A stretch of DNA of 23,811 nt from JBBRGK01 sp036741355 (GCA_036741355.1 DAINSK010000052.1:1-23811); one strand, 5' to 3'. Positions 15,635 through 23,195 are shown, counted from the stretch's first letter. The notes: generated from the sequence alone by a model not told the origin. Numbers and translations are program-made.

Positions 15635-16543
15635 CTAGACCTCTCCAAAACTGGTGAATCGCTGGAACTCCCGGCAGCGGTCTTCGACCTCTGACCGCGT
15701 TAACGTCTTCAATCGCTCGACGCCAAACGCCTGCACGGTGAAACTGGCGACGGCACTGCCGTGAATGACGGCTTGCCTGAGCGTGGCACCGTTGATTTCC
15801 GGCGCCTGCGCGAGATATCCCATAAAACCACCAGCAAAGCTATCGCCGGCCCCGGTCGGATCGTAAACCTCCTCGAGTGGATACCCGGGTGCCGCAAAGT
15901 AGTCGTCTTCAGTAAATAGGACGGCGCCATATTCTCCGCGTTTGACGAGCACGGCCTTGGGTCCGAGCGTCAGGATTCTCTTTGCAGCAGCCAGCACGCT
16001 GCTGGTCCGCATGAGCAGGCGGGCCTCCGTTTCGTTGATGCTGACCATGTCTACCATTCGCATTATCGCTTCGACTGCGTCCCTCTGCGTCTCAATCCAC
16101 AGATTCATCGAGTCCATCATCGTCAATCGGGGCGAGCGCGCCTGTTCGAGCACTGAACGCTGCAAATCCGGTTGAATATTGGCCAGGAAGACAAAAGGGC
16201 TATCGGCGTATCCATCCGGAAGCGATGGCCGAAAATCGGCGTAGACGTTCAGGTCGGTGACTAGCGTCTCCGTCTGGTTGAGGTCGTAGTCGTAGCGCCC
16301 TGACCAGTGGAACGTCTTGCCGTCCTCTACCTGCAGGCCGCGCATGTCTACACCTCGCGCCTTGAGAAAGTCGTAGGCGTCAAGCGGCATGTCGGTGCCG
16401 ACCACGGAGACTACGTTTACCGGCGCGAACAGACTGGCTGCGGCCGCAAAGTAAATTGTGGAGCCGCCAAGGATATGCTCGGCACGGCCAAACGGCGTTT
16501 CGATGTCGTCGAAGGCTGCGCTGCCAACCACCAGGATGCTCAA
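15635..16543 (-). CDS. PfkB/ribokinase-family sugar or nucleoside kinase
   Basis: A 302-residue kinase with both PfkB signatures: a glycine-containing block in 'EHILGGSTIYFAAAASLF' (22-39) and the C-terminal DPTGAGDSFAGGF (228-240; anion hole GAGD, catalytic base Asp234). The family phosphorylates sugars or nucleosides at a primary hydroxyl. The operon suggests adenosine, released by AhcY, as a good substrate; 5-methylthioribose, 5-deoxyribose or ribose are alternatives. Substrate choice is inference. The start is TTG 16543, with GAGGGG 7 nt upstream; no ATG is near. It lies 46 nt after mtnP and its stop is 2 nt from the GNAT start, so cotranscription is nearly certain. Confidence 0.85.
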   Translation of the reverse strand: MSILVVGSAAFDDIETPFGRAEHILGGSTIYFAAAASLFAPVNVVSVVGTDMPLDAYDFLKARGVDMRGLQVEDGKTFHWSGRYDYDLNQTETLVTDLNVYADFRPSLPDGYADSPFVFLANIQPDLQRSVLEQARSPRLTMMDSMNLWIETQRDAVEAIMRMVDMVSINETEARLLMRTSSVLAAAKRILTLGPKAVLVKRGEYGAVLFTEDDYFAAPGYPLEEVYDPTGAGDSFAGGFMGYLAQAPEINGATLRQAVIHGSAVASFTVQAFGVERLKTLTRSEVEDRCREFQRFTSFGEV

Positions 16544-16589
16544 ACCAGAACCCCTCTTTTCAAACTGGATGGAATAGTCCGTGGCACCC

Positions 16590-17471
16590 TCACGTAGCAG
16601 AAACCGTCATTCGAAGATAGCGCCCGATAATCGGCGCTAGATCGCGCTTGACCTGTCGCGGCACACGGCCAGGCTGAGTGATGATCGCCGTCTGCAGGGC
16701 GTTGGCGCACGGACAGGTCCGATCGGCCGTCAACCTGGTTACGGCGTCACGCACGATGCGCTTTGAGACCTCCACGTTCTTCAACAGGTTGGCCAGGATC
16801 AGGTCGGCGGTCACGTCGGCTTCGGTTTCATGCCAACAATCGTAGTCAGTTGCGCAGGCGACCGCCGCGTAACAGATCTCGGCTTCGCGGGCCAGCTTCG
16901 CCTCAGGCAGCGCCGTCATGCCGATCAGGCTGGCCCCCCACGTCCGGTACAGCTCAGATTCGGCGCGGGTGGAAAAGGCGGGTCCCTCCATGACTACCAG
17001 CGTGCCGCCTCGATGCACGCGAGGGCCGGCCCCTTCGGCGCAGTCACCGAGCACGCGTGATAGATCGGGGCAAAAAGGATCGGCGAAACCGATATGTGCG
17101 ACGATTCCGTCTCCAAAAAACGTGCTCGGACGCCCCTTCGTGTGGTCGATCAGTTGGTCCGGGATGACGATATCGAGGGGTGCGATCTGCTCTTGCAAGC
17201 TGCCACAGGCGCTGATCGAAATGATGTGCTCCACGCCGAGCGTTTTGAGCGCCCAGATGTTGGCGCGCGACGGCACCTCGCTGGGAAGCAGCCGATGGCC
17301 GGCGCCATGGCGGGGCAGGAATGCGACTTGTGCGCCCTCCAGCGTCCCGATCGTGATGGCGTCGCTGGTCTTGCCGAAGGGCGTATCGAGGTTGACCTGG
17401 TGGACGCCTGTCAGGCCTTCTATCTTGTAAAACCCGCTGCCGCCGATGACCGCGACCGTGGCCTCAGCCAT
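16590..17471 (-). CDS. mtnP: S-methyl-5'-thioadenosine phosphorylase
   Basis: A 293-residue phosphorylase of the PNP/MTAP family, splitting methylthioadenosine with phosphate into adenine and 5-methylthioribose-1-phosphate. 'VAVIGGSGFY' (phosphate loop), 'FLPRHGAGHRLLPSEVPSRA', 'MEGPAFSTRAESELYR' and 'MTALPEAKLAREAEICYA' are family blocks. 'TDYDCWHE' near the end favours MTA over guanosine/inosine, as in known MTAPs; MTI phosphorylase remains possible. ATG 17471 has GGAG 6 nt upstream and lies inside the end of mtnA (8-nt overlap); an in-frame extension to 17531 runs through mtnA and is not used. It supplies the substrate of the overlapping mtnA product. Confidence 0.92.
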   Translation of the reverse strand: MAEATVAVIGGSGFYKIEGLTGVHQVNLDTPFGKTSDAITIGTLEGAQVAFLPRHGAGHRLLPSEVPSRANIWALKTLGVEHIISISACGSLQEQIAPLDIVIPDQLIDHTKGRPSTFFGDGIVAHIGFADPFCPDLSRVLGDCAEGAGPRVHRGGTLVVMEGPAFSTRAESELYRTWGASLIGMTALPEAKLAREAEICYAAVACATDYDCWHETEADVTADLILANLLKNVEVSKRIVRDAVTRLTADRTCPCANALQTAIITQPGRVPRQVKRDLAPIIGRYLRMTVSAT

Positions 17472-18507
17472 TGATTTCTCCGGATTCAGAGAGTACCGCG
17501 AGGCTTTCGCGGAACGGAGCCCGTGCCACACCGCGTTCGGTGATGATCGCGGTTATATACCGGTTGGGTGTCACGTCAAATGCCGGGTTGCGAACGGTTA
17601 TGCCGTTTGGGGCGGTGCGCCGGCCGCCAAACGAGGTCACCTCATCTTCTCCGCGCTCTTCGATCTTGATGCAGCGGCCTTCCGGCGTGGCCATGTCCAC
17701 CGTGCTCCACGGCGCGGCAACATAGAACGGCAGGCCGTGCTCTTTGGCAAGGATTGCCACCTGGTAGGTGCCGATCTTGTTCACCACGTCGCCGTTGGCT
17801 GCGATTCGGTCGGCCCCGACAATCGCACAGTCAATTTCACCGCGACTCATGAGGTAGCCAGCCACCGTATCGGCAATCAGCGTTGTTGGGATTCCATCGC
17901 GCTGTAGCTCCCACGCCGTGAGCCGCGCACCTTGCAAAAGCGGCCGAGTCTCGTCGGCAAAGACACGCACCCTCTTACCCGCCTCGTGTGCGGCGCGTAC
18001 GACGCCCAGTGCGGTTCCGTAGCCGGCCGTTGCCAACGCTCCGGCGTTACAGTGCGTCAGCACCGCCACGTCGTCGGGCAGCAGTTCAGCGCCGATGCGG
18101 CCCATTTGACGGCACGCCGCGACATCCTCTTCGCAAATAATCTGGGCCTCGGCGATGAGGGTCGAAACCGCGTCGTCGACACCGGCTGCGGACTCGGCGA
18201 TCGCCCGCATTCGGCCGATCGCCCAGAACAGGTTGACTGCTGTCGGCCGCGTTGCGGCCAAAACCTTGCATGCGTGATTGATGCCGATCAGGAACTGATC
18301 GCGACTCCCACCCTTTAGCTCCAGCGCTGCCAGCGCGATGCCGAAGGCGGCGGTGACGCCGATGGCCGGTGCCCCGCGCACACGCATGTCGCGAATAGCC
18401 GAGGCTACGGCGCGGTAGTCGCGCAGCTCGAGGTACACCTCTTCAAGAGGAAGCAAGGTCTGGTCGAGCAGGCGAATGTGGTCGCCGGCCCATGCCACGG
18501 TTTCCAT
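17464..18507 (-). CDS. mtnA: S-methyl-5-thioribose-1-phosphate isomerase
   Basis: A 347-residue isomerase converting methylthioribose-1-phosphate to methylthioribulose-1-phosphate. Visible: 'RDMRVRGAPAIGVTAAFG' (phosphate-binding RGAPAIG), the catalytic Cys153 in 'THCNAGALATAGYGTALG', 'VFADETRPLLQGARLTAWEL' and the catalytic Asp233 in 'VGADRIAANGDVVNKIGTY'. These distinguish it from the related eIF2B alpha/beta/delta proteins. The start ATG 18507 has a weak AAGAAG. It is the first gene after the SAM-I riboswitch and terminator and overlaps mtnP. No mtnB, mtnC, mtnD or mtnK occurs in the window, so the later fate of methylthioribulose-phosphate is not shown here. Confidence 0.95.
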   Translation of the reverse strand: METVAWAGDHIRLLDQTLLPLEEVYLELRDYRAVASAIRDMRVRGAPAIGVTAAFGIALAALELKGGSRDQFLIGINHACKVLAATRPTAVNLFWAIGRMRAIAESAAGVDDAVSTLIAEAQIICEEDVAACRQMGRIGAELLPDDVAVLTHCNAGALATAGYGTALGVVRAAHEAGKRVRVFADETRPLLQGARLTAWELQRDGIPTTLIADTVAGYLMSRGEIDCAIVGADRIAANGDVVNKIGTYQVAILAKEHGLPFYVAAPWSTVDMATPEGRCIKIEERGEDEVTSFGGRRTAPNGITVRNPAFDVTPNRYITAIITERGVARAPFRESLAVLSESGEING

Positions 18508-18583
18508 TGAACTTCTTGAGTCCCTTCATGAGACGCCAAACGCACGAATCAAGAGCGGCTGAGAGACAGTTAGCCACAAAAAA

Positions 18584-18611
18584 GGAGGCACTCGTGGGAC
18601 GAGCAGCCTCC
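18584..18611 (-). terminator. Regulated intrinsic terminator of the SAM-I riboswitch
   Basis: On the minus strand GGAGGC-tg-CTCGT-ccc-ACGAG-tg-CCTCC followed at once by six T (18583-18578). It lies between the aptamer and mtnA. The CTCGTC segment (18603-18598) could instead pair with GATGAG of the aptamer P1 3' arm (18632-18627; six pairs, one G-U), a candidate antiterminator. SAM binding would then favour termination. Confidence 0.9.
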
Positions 18612-18624
18612 AGCTGGCAGGTAA

Positions 18625-18740
18625 CTCTCATCTTCCTCCGCGTCGGGCGCGGAGTCGGAATTGGCACCGCTTCCCGCCGTCTGGCGGGCTCGGTTGCCGG
18701 GCTTCGCAGGGCCGGTCCCTCAACCACTCTGGATAAGAGC
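18625..18740 (-). ncRNA. SAM-I (S-box) riboswitch upstream of mtnA
   Basis: Read on the minus strand, the S-box core is nearly consensus: P1 5' arm CTCTTATC (18739-18732), 'AGAGTGGTTGAGGGACCGGC' (18730-18711), 'CCTGCGAAGCCCGGCAACC' (18710-18692), an enlarged P3 hairpin, 'GGTGCCAATTCC' (18668-18657), P4 TCCGCG/CGCGGA and the P1 3' arm GATGAGAG (18632-18625), which pairs fully with the 5' arm (one G-U). A terminator follows 13 nt later, so it acts by transcription attenuation: high SAM turns off mtnA-mtnP-pfkB-GNAT-ahcY-metK. No convincing promoter was found upstream; the start must lie within about 130 nt of the divergent folD promoter. Confidence 0.97.
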
Positions 18741-18766
18741 GTTACGGATATTCAGTTTTTAACCTA

Positions 18767-18782
18767 ACCGCCGTGTGGCGGT
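18767..18782. repeat. Small inverted repeat between divergent folD and riboswitch
   Basis: ACCGCC-gtgt-GGCGGT, a perfect 6-bp stem about 27 nt upstream of the aptamer, where promoter elements of the minus-strand operon should lie. It could be an operator or chance; nothing else supports a role. Confidence 0.3.
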
Positions 18783-18882
18783 CACTGCAAAGATCGTATG
18801 GTTTGCGGCCAACTCTGTCAACGGCGTACGTCCGTCTCCGGGCACCGCATGTCCCCGATCGAGGGGCGATTACGGGCGCTGA

Positions 18883-18891
18883 TGCTATAGT
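18883..18891 (+). promoter_or_regulatory. Extended -10 promoter of folD
   Basis: TG-c-TATAGT (TG at 18883-18884, hexamer 18886-18891) with no clear -35, consistent with an extended -10 promoter. It gives a leader of about 22 nt that contains the GGAGAGG used by the ATG at 18920. Confidence 0.55.
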
Positions 18892-18919
18892 TGACCGACG
18901 CCGTGCGGTGGAGAGGTGC

Positions 18920-19810
18920 ATGACCGCCGAGGTGATTAACGGACACGAGGTCGCCGCGCAGTTTCGGGCGGAGCTCGCATCGCGCATAGCGGTGTTGCGA
19001 CGTGCCGGAGTCACACCCGGCCTCGCCGTCGTCCTGGTGGGTGACAACGCCGCGTCAGTCTCGTACGTCCGCGGGAAAACCCGTGCCGCCGCTGAGCTCG
19101 AAATTTTGTCAGAATCCGTGAGGCCTGACCCCGACATTAGCCAGGCCGACCTATTGAATCTCGTCAACCAGCTCAACGCCGACGATCGTTTTCACGGCAT
19201 CATAGTCCAGCTGCCGTTGCCCGACGGGATCGACGAGCGAGCGATCACGGCTGCCGTTGACCCGCGCAAAGACGTCGATGGTCTGCACCCGATAAATCTC
19301 GGCAGGCTGCTGCGAGGAGATGGTCGTCTGCTGCCCTGTACGCCGGCGGGAGTTCGAGAACTGCTCGTTCGCAGCGGGCATGGCCCCGATGGACGCCATG
19401 TCGTGATCTGCGGGCGGTCGAACCTGGTCGGCAAGCCGCTTGCTGCCATCCTTCTGCAAAAGCAGACCGGCGCAAACGCCACGATCACGGTCTGCCACAC
19501 GGGAACGCCGGACCTTGGCGCGGTCACCCGACTGGGCGATATCCTCGTCGTCGCAACGGGGCGGGCGAACATGATCACCGCGGACATGGTGCGTCCGGGC
19601 GCGGTCGTCGTGGACGTTGGCGTCAACCGCGTCTCAGACGCGAGCCGGAAGAGCGGCTACCGGTTGGTCGGCGACGTCGACTTTGAAAGCGTATCGCGCG
19701 TTGCTCGGGCAATCACGCCCGTACCGGGCGGCGTGGGCCCGATGACGGTGACGATGCTGCTCGTCAATACGGTCCTCGCCGCCGAAGCCTCCTCCCTCCG
19801 CTATACTTGA
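18920..19810 (+). CDS. folD: Methylenetetrahydrofolate dehydrogenase/cyclohydrolase
   Basis: A 296-residue bifunctional enzyme interconverting 5,10-methylene-, methenyl- and 10-formyl-tetrahydrofolate with NADP. 'SVSYVRGKTRAAAE' (47-60) supplies the catalytic Tyr49 and Lys53; 'GIIVQLPLP', 'DVDGLHPINLGRL', 'PCTPAGV' and the Rossmann 'VVICGRSNLVGKPLAAIL' are standard FolD blocks, ending with 'TPVPGGVGPMTVTMLL'. ATG 18920 has GGAGAGG directly upstream; the open frame to 18773 runs across the promoter and is not used. It is divergent from the SAM-riboswitch operon, a sensible neighbour since folate one-carbon units feed methionine synthesis. The nfi promoter is embedded in its last codons. Confidence 0.95.
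   Translation: MTAEVINGHEVAAQFRAELASRIAVLRRAGVTPGLAVVLVGDNAASVSYVRGKTRAAAELEILSESVRPDPDISQADLLNLVNQLNADDRFHGIIVQLPLPDGIDERAITAAVDPRKDVDGLHPINLGRLLRGDGRLLPCTPAGVRELLVRSGHGPDGRHVVICGRSNLVGKPLAAILLQKQTGANATITVCHTGTPDLGAVTRLGDILVVATGRANMITADMVRPGAVVVDVGVNRVSDASRKSGYRLVGDVDFESVSRVARAITPVPGGVGPMTVTMLLVNTVLAAEASSLRYT
19802..19807 (+). promoter_or_regulatory. Leaderless-type -10 box of nfi inside the folD end
   Basis: TATACT encodes the last two sense codons of folD (Tyr-Thr). It is followed by TGACGT and the GTG at 19814, with 6 nt between -10 and start codon, and no Shine-Dalgarno. This predicts a leaderless nfi mRNA in addition to any folD read-through. Confidence 0.55.
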
Positions 19811-19813
19811 CGT

Positions 19814-20521
19814 GTGAAACTCAACCCGACGCATAGCTGGGATGTTTCCCCCGCCGACGCACGCGGCATCCAGGAACGCCTACGGTGGCGGGTTTCAGCC
19901 GAAGGCGGGCCTGCACCCGAAGACGTGCGCTTCGTCGCCGGCACCGACATATCGGTCGGTAACAAGGAGCGGCCCGGGCGAGCGGCCGTGGTGGTGATCG
20001 AGTACCCGTCTCTAGAGCCGATCGAGCAGTCAGTGGTGGAGGGACGGCCTGCGTTCCCTTACGTTCCCGGTCTGCTGTCGTTCCGCGAGATCCCGTTGCT
20101 TGCTCCGGCGTTCGAGCGGCTGGAATCGACGCCGGACCTGGTGGTCGTCGATGGCCACGGCGTGGCGCATCCGCGGCGATTTGGCCTGGCATCCCACCTC
20201 GGCATGTTGCTCGGTGTTCCGACCATTGGCTGCGCTAAATCCCGCCTTGTCGGCAGCTTCGATGAGCCCGCCGACGAGACCGACGCCGTCAGCCCGTTGT
20301 ACGACGGCGAACAGCTCATCGGACAGGTCGTGCGCACGCGCAAAGGCATGAGGCCGATATTCGTTTCCGTCGGCGATCACATCGGCCTGAAACAGGCAAC
20401 CGAGTGGGTGCTGCGATTGACCCGCGGATTTCGGCTGCCGGAGCCGACACGACTGGCCGACCAGGCCGCCGCCGGACGAACGATTGTCGATCGTAAGGAA
20501 GGACAACCGTGGAAGAGCTAA
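19814..20521 (+). CDS. nfi: Endonuclease V (deoxyinosine 3' endonuclease)
   Basis: A 235-residue repair nuclease that cleaves DNA one nucleotide 3' of deoxyinosine. Metal-binding residues are visible in family motifs: Asp45 in 'VAGTDISV', Glu92 in 'YVPGLLSFREIPLL' (the highly conserved PGxLxFRE block) and Asp113 in 'PDLVVVDGHGVAHPRRFGLASHLG'. 'TIGCAKSRLVG' is also typical. The length is normal. The start is GTG 19814, 3 nt after the folD stop, with a -10 box 6 nt upstream and no ribosome-binding site. It overlaps the prfB start by 13 nt, so folD-nfi-prfB may form one unit. Confidence 0.93.
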   Translation: MKLNPTHSWDVSPADARGIQERLRWRVSAEGGPAPEDVRFVAGTDISVGNKERPGRAAVVVIEYPSLEPIEQSVVEGRPAFPYVPGLLSFREIPLLAPAFERLESTPDLVVVDGHGVAHPRRFGLASHLGMLLGVPTIGCAKSRLVGSFDEPADETDAVSPLYDGEQLIGQVVRTRKGMRPIFVSVGDHIGLKQATEWVLRLTRGFRLPEPTRLADQAAAGRTIVDRKEGQPWKS

Positions 20522-21628
20522 AAGAAGAGCTTCAGGAGCTTCTAAGCCGTATCGATACAATCATGGTGCGACTTTGACATTGCGACACGAGAAAAGCAGG
20601 CCGCCGCGCTCGAAACGGAGACGGCACAGCCTGATTTCTGGCAAGACGCTCAGTCCGCGCAACAGGTAATGCGCAGGCTCTCCGACCTTCGCGGCTCAAT
20701 CGAGCCGTGGACACTGGTTCGACGGCGCGTCGCAGACCTGTTGGAACTTATCGAGCTCTCGCTGGCCGAAGGCGACGAAAGCATCGTCGCCGACCTTGCC
20801 GCGGACGCCGACGCCTCGAAGCGCGAGGTAGAAGAGCTCGAGTTCGAACTGATGTTGGCCGGCGAGTACGACAACAACGCGGCCATTCTGGCCGTGCATG
20901 CGGGCGCCGGCGGCACCGAATCTCAGGACTGGGCGGAGATGCTAATGCGGATGTTTCTCCGCTGGGCAGAGCGGCGCCGCTTCGCGGTAGAGGTATTGAG
21001 CGTTACTCCCGGTGAGGAGGCCGGCATCAAAAGTGCGACGCTCGAAATCACCGGGCGGCACACGTACGGCTACCTGCGGTCGGAACGCGGCGTGCATCGC
21101 CTGGTGCGGCTGTCGCCGTTCGACTCGGCGCACGCGCGTCACACGTCGTTCGCGCTGGTCGAGGTCATGCCGGTGGTCGAAGAGGCGACCGCCGAGATCG
21201 ACATCAACCCCGACGACCTGCGCGTCGACGTCTTCAACGCCAGCGGACACGGTGGTCAAAACGTCCAGAAGAATGCGACCGCGATCCGGATTACGCATCT
21301 GCCGACCGGCAAGGTCGTCACCTGCCAGAACGAGCGATCGCAGCACCGCAACCGTGACTCGGCGATGAAGGTGCTCCGATCCTGGCTCATGGAGCAGGAA
21401 TTGGAGCGTCAGGCCGACGAGCGGGCGCGGCTGAAAGGCGAGCATGTCGCCGCGGGTTGGGGTAATCAGATTCGTAGCTACGTCCTCCACCCGTATAAGC
21501 TGGTGAAGGACCACCGAACCGGATATGAGACGGCGGACCCGGCGGCAGTACTCGAGGGCGATCTCGATCCGCTTATGCGAGCGTACCTGCAGTGGGACAT
21601 CGGCAACAGCGGCGGTGCAGCGGCTTGA
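20509..21628 (+). CDS. prfB: Peptide chain release factor 2, programmed +1 frameshift
   Basis: A 372-residue RF2 read in two frames. Codons from GTG 20509 (AAGGAAGG upstream) run in frame zero to CTT 20572-20574 and meet TGA at 20575-20577. Translation must skip T20575 and resume at GAC 20576 to reach the TGA at 21626. The long frame shows RF2 hallmarks: 'HAGAGGTESQDWAEMLMRM', the SPF stop-codon recognition tripeptide (202-204, 'VRLSPFDS', specific for UGA/UAA) and GGQ in 'SGHGGQ' (248-250) that triggers peptide release. RF2 recognises its own internal UGA, so low RF2 favours frameshifting and synthesis. A gene caller ignoring this would start at 20669 and lose 53 residues. Tandem TGA-TAG ends the gene. 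Confidence 0.95.
20572..20578 (+). promoter_or_regulatory. prfB programmed +1 frameshift site (CTT TGA C)
   Basis: The canonical slippery heptamer CTTTGAC is present at codon 22, where Leu-tRNA can re-pair on UUU. The usual upstream Shine-Dalgarno stimulator (AGGGGG a few nt before CTT) is weak here: only ATGGTGCGA precedes it. Confidence 0.93.
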
Positions 21629-21667
21629 TAGGGCAGGTGCAGGGCGGTTGAGGGGGAGGCAACTGGC

Positions 21668-23083
21668 GTGAGTAATTCGCGGTTCCCAATGATGCCGGTG
21701 CTATTCGCGCTCGTCGCCGCCTGCTCGATTGCGCTGGGCTCGGCCCCGGGGCCTATTCGCGCCGACAACGCACTCACGGTTGACGGGACGCCGAGCGTCG
21801 ATAACAAGTTCCCGACCGAAGTGCAGTTCAGCATCGACGCCACGTCCAGTGCGGGCGACATTAACGACGCAACGCTGCACTACCAGTTACTGCCGAGCAA
21901 CGTTGGCGTCAGCGCTCGCGCCGAGTTTGACACCGGCAAGACCGTGCACGCGGTCTATCACCTGCGTACGGCCGGGAATCCGCTCTACGTTCCGCCGACC
22001 AAGACTATTCGCTACTACTGGGCGCTGCAGGATGCGTCGGGAAACCAGACGAAGACCGACCCGGTCGATTGGAGCTACGACGACACCCGTTTCAAGTTCA
22101 AAAAGGCGTCGAACGGCAACCTGACGCTGTACTACTACACCGGGAGCGACGCCAATGCACAGCGCATTCTGGCCGTCGGTCGCGGGGCGCTCGACAAAGC
22201 CAGCGCCCTCAACGGCGCGCCGCTCGACTTCCCGATCCACCTCGTTACTTATGGCAACCAGGCAGAAGCCGGCGCGGCGTTTTCTCACGAATCCAAATCG
22301 TTCGATCCCTCGATCCTTGGCCAGGCCGACCCGCCAGACATCGTCGTGCTCGTGGCTGGAGACCTCAGCGGCGCGGAGAACGAAGACACGGTACGCCACG
22401 AGCTGACGCACCTCGTCAACGCCCGAGCGGTGCAAGGGCCGTCGGGGCAGACCTCGCCCACGTTTCCGTTGTGGCTCGACGAGGGGCTGGCCGTAAACTC
22501 GCAAAACGATCCCGGTGGGTTCCAGAACTCTGTGCAGGATGCGATCCGCCGCGACTCGGTTGTGCAGCTTCGCAACCTGACCGGCGGCTTCCGCGGCTCG
22601 AACTCGGACCTCTTTTACGGCGAAAGTTGGAGCATCACGCACTTTCTCGTCACAACCTACGGGCCCGACAAGATGGCGCAACTGCTGGCCGCGTTCAAGT
22701 CCGGACAGGCCGAAGACGTCGCGCTTATGAAGGCATACGGACTCGACCGCGACGGTATCTATAACGCCTGGAGAAAGAGCGTCGGTCTGAACGCCGTACC
22801 GGCCTCGGGTTCGCGGCCTGTCGCCGCCCCATCCCAGGCGCCGGCTACCAATCAGGGCAGCGCTCCCGCGCCCCCAGCTCCGAGTCAGGGCGGCGTGGGA
22901 CCAAATTCCGAGCCATCGGTTTCTCCACCGTCGAACCCGACGAAGTCGGCAAACAAATCGTCATCGTCCGACGATACGCTGCCGTTCGTCTTGCTTGGTG
23001 TGGCCGGCGGCGCCCTCTTCCTCGCGCTAATCGTAGCGGCCGTGTTTGGAGGCCTCGCGCTGAGCAGGCGGGGGCGCTCCTAA
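21668..23083 (+). CDS. Secreted, membrane-anchored HExxH metallopeptidase-like protein
   Basis: A 471-residue protein. An N-terminal signal segment (about 8-31, 'VLFALVAACSIALGSA') is followed by a beta-rich region (about 35-140, 'VQFSIDATSSAGDI') and a gluzincin-type domain (about 145-375): zinc motif HELTH (244-248) and a downstream 'LWLDEGLA' Glu272 as the likely third ligand, the layout of peptidase_MA-like (M1-related) proteins. Then comes a Pro/Ser/Ala-rich linker (about 380-435), one transmembrane helix (about 440-465) and a basic tail RRGRS. It is probably anchored with the catalytic domain outside. The start is GTG 21668 with GGAGG 8 nt upstream. It lies 39 nt after prfB and may read through from it. 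The substrate is unknown. Confidence 0.82.
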   Translation: MSNSRFPMMPVLFALVAACSIALGSAPGPIRADNALTVDGTPSVDNKFPTEVQFSIDATSSAGDINDATLHYQLLPSNVGVSARAEFDTGKTVHAVYHLRTAGNPLYVPPTKTIRYYWALQDASGNQTKTDPVDWSYDDTRFKFKKASNGNLTLYYYTGSDANAQRILAVGRGALDKASALNGAPLDFPIHLVTYGNQAEAGAAFSHESKSFDPSILGQADPPDIVVLVAGDLSGAENEDTVRHELTHLVNARAVQGPSGQTSPTFPLWLDEGLAVNSQNDPGGFQNSVQDAIRRDSVVQLRNLTGGFRGSNSDLFYGESWSITHFLVTTYGPDKMAQLLAAFKSGQAEDVALMKAYGLDRDGIYNAWRKSVGLNAVPASGSRPVAAPSQAPATNQGSAPAPPAPSQGGVGPNSEPSVSPPSNPTKSANKSSSSDDTLPFVLLGVAGGALFLALIVAAVFGGLALSRRGRS

Positions 23084-23124
23084 CCTTGCCATGCCTGGTT
23101 AGCACCAGCCAACAGATGAAAGTC

Positions 23125-23138
23125 GCGCGTATACGCGC
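23125..23138. repeat. Perfect 14-bp palindrome GCGCGTATACGCGC
   Basis: A perfect inverted repeat with no loop in the noncoding gap after the peptidase gene. It is symmetric enough to be a dimeric-protein binding site, but no promoter lies beside it. Confidence 0.6.
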
Positions 23139-23172
23139 TAGATCGGGCGACGAGTTTCATACCACCCTCTTT

Positions 23173-23195
23173 TCCCTTCCCGGTGCGGGAAGGGA
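23173..23195. repeat. Perfect 10-bp hairpin (TCCCTTCCCG/CGGGAAGGGA)
   Basis: The stem 23173-23182 pairs with 23186-23195, loop GTG. It is the strongest hairpin in the 281-nt gap 23084-23364, flanked by TTTT on its left, and may help end transcripts of the convergent genes although no T-run follows on the plus strand. Confidence 0.7.

Noticed and set aside
20669..21628. prfB as a single-frame gene starting at 20669
   Set aside because: RF2 would lack 53 N-terminal residues; the upstream CTTTGAC and GTG with Shine-Dalgarno explain the missing part by programmed frameshift.
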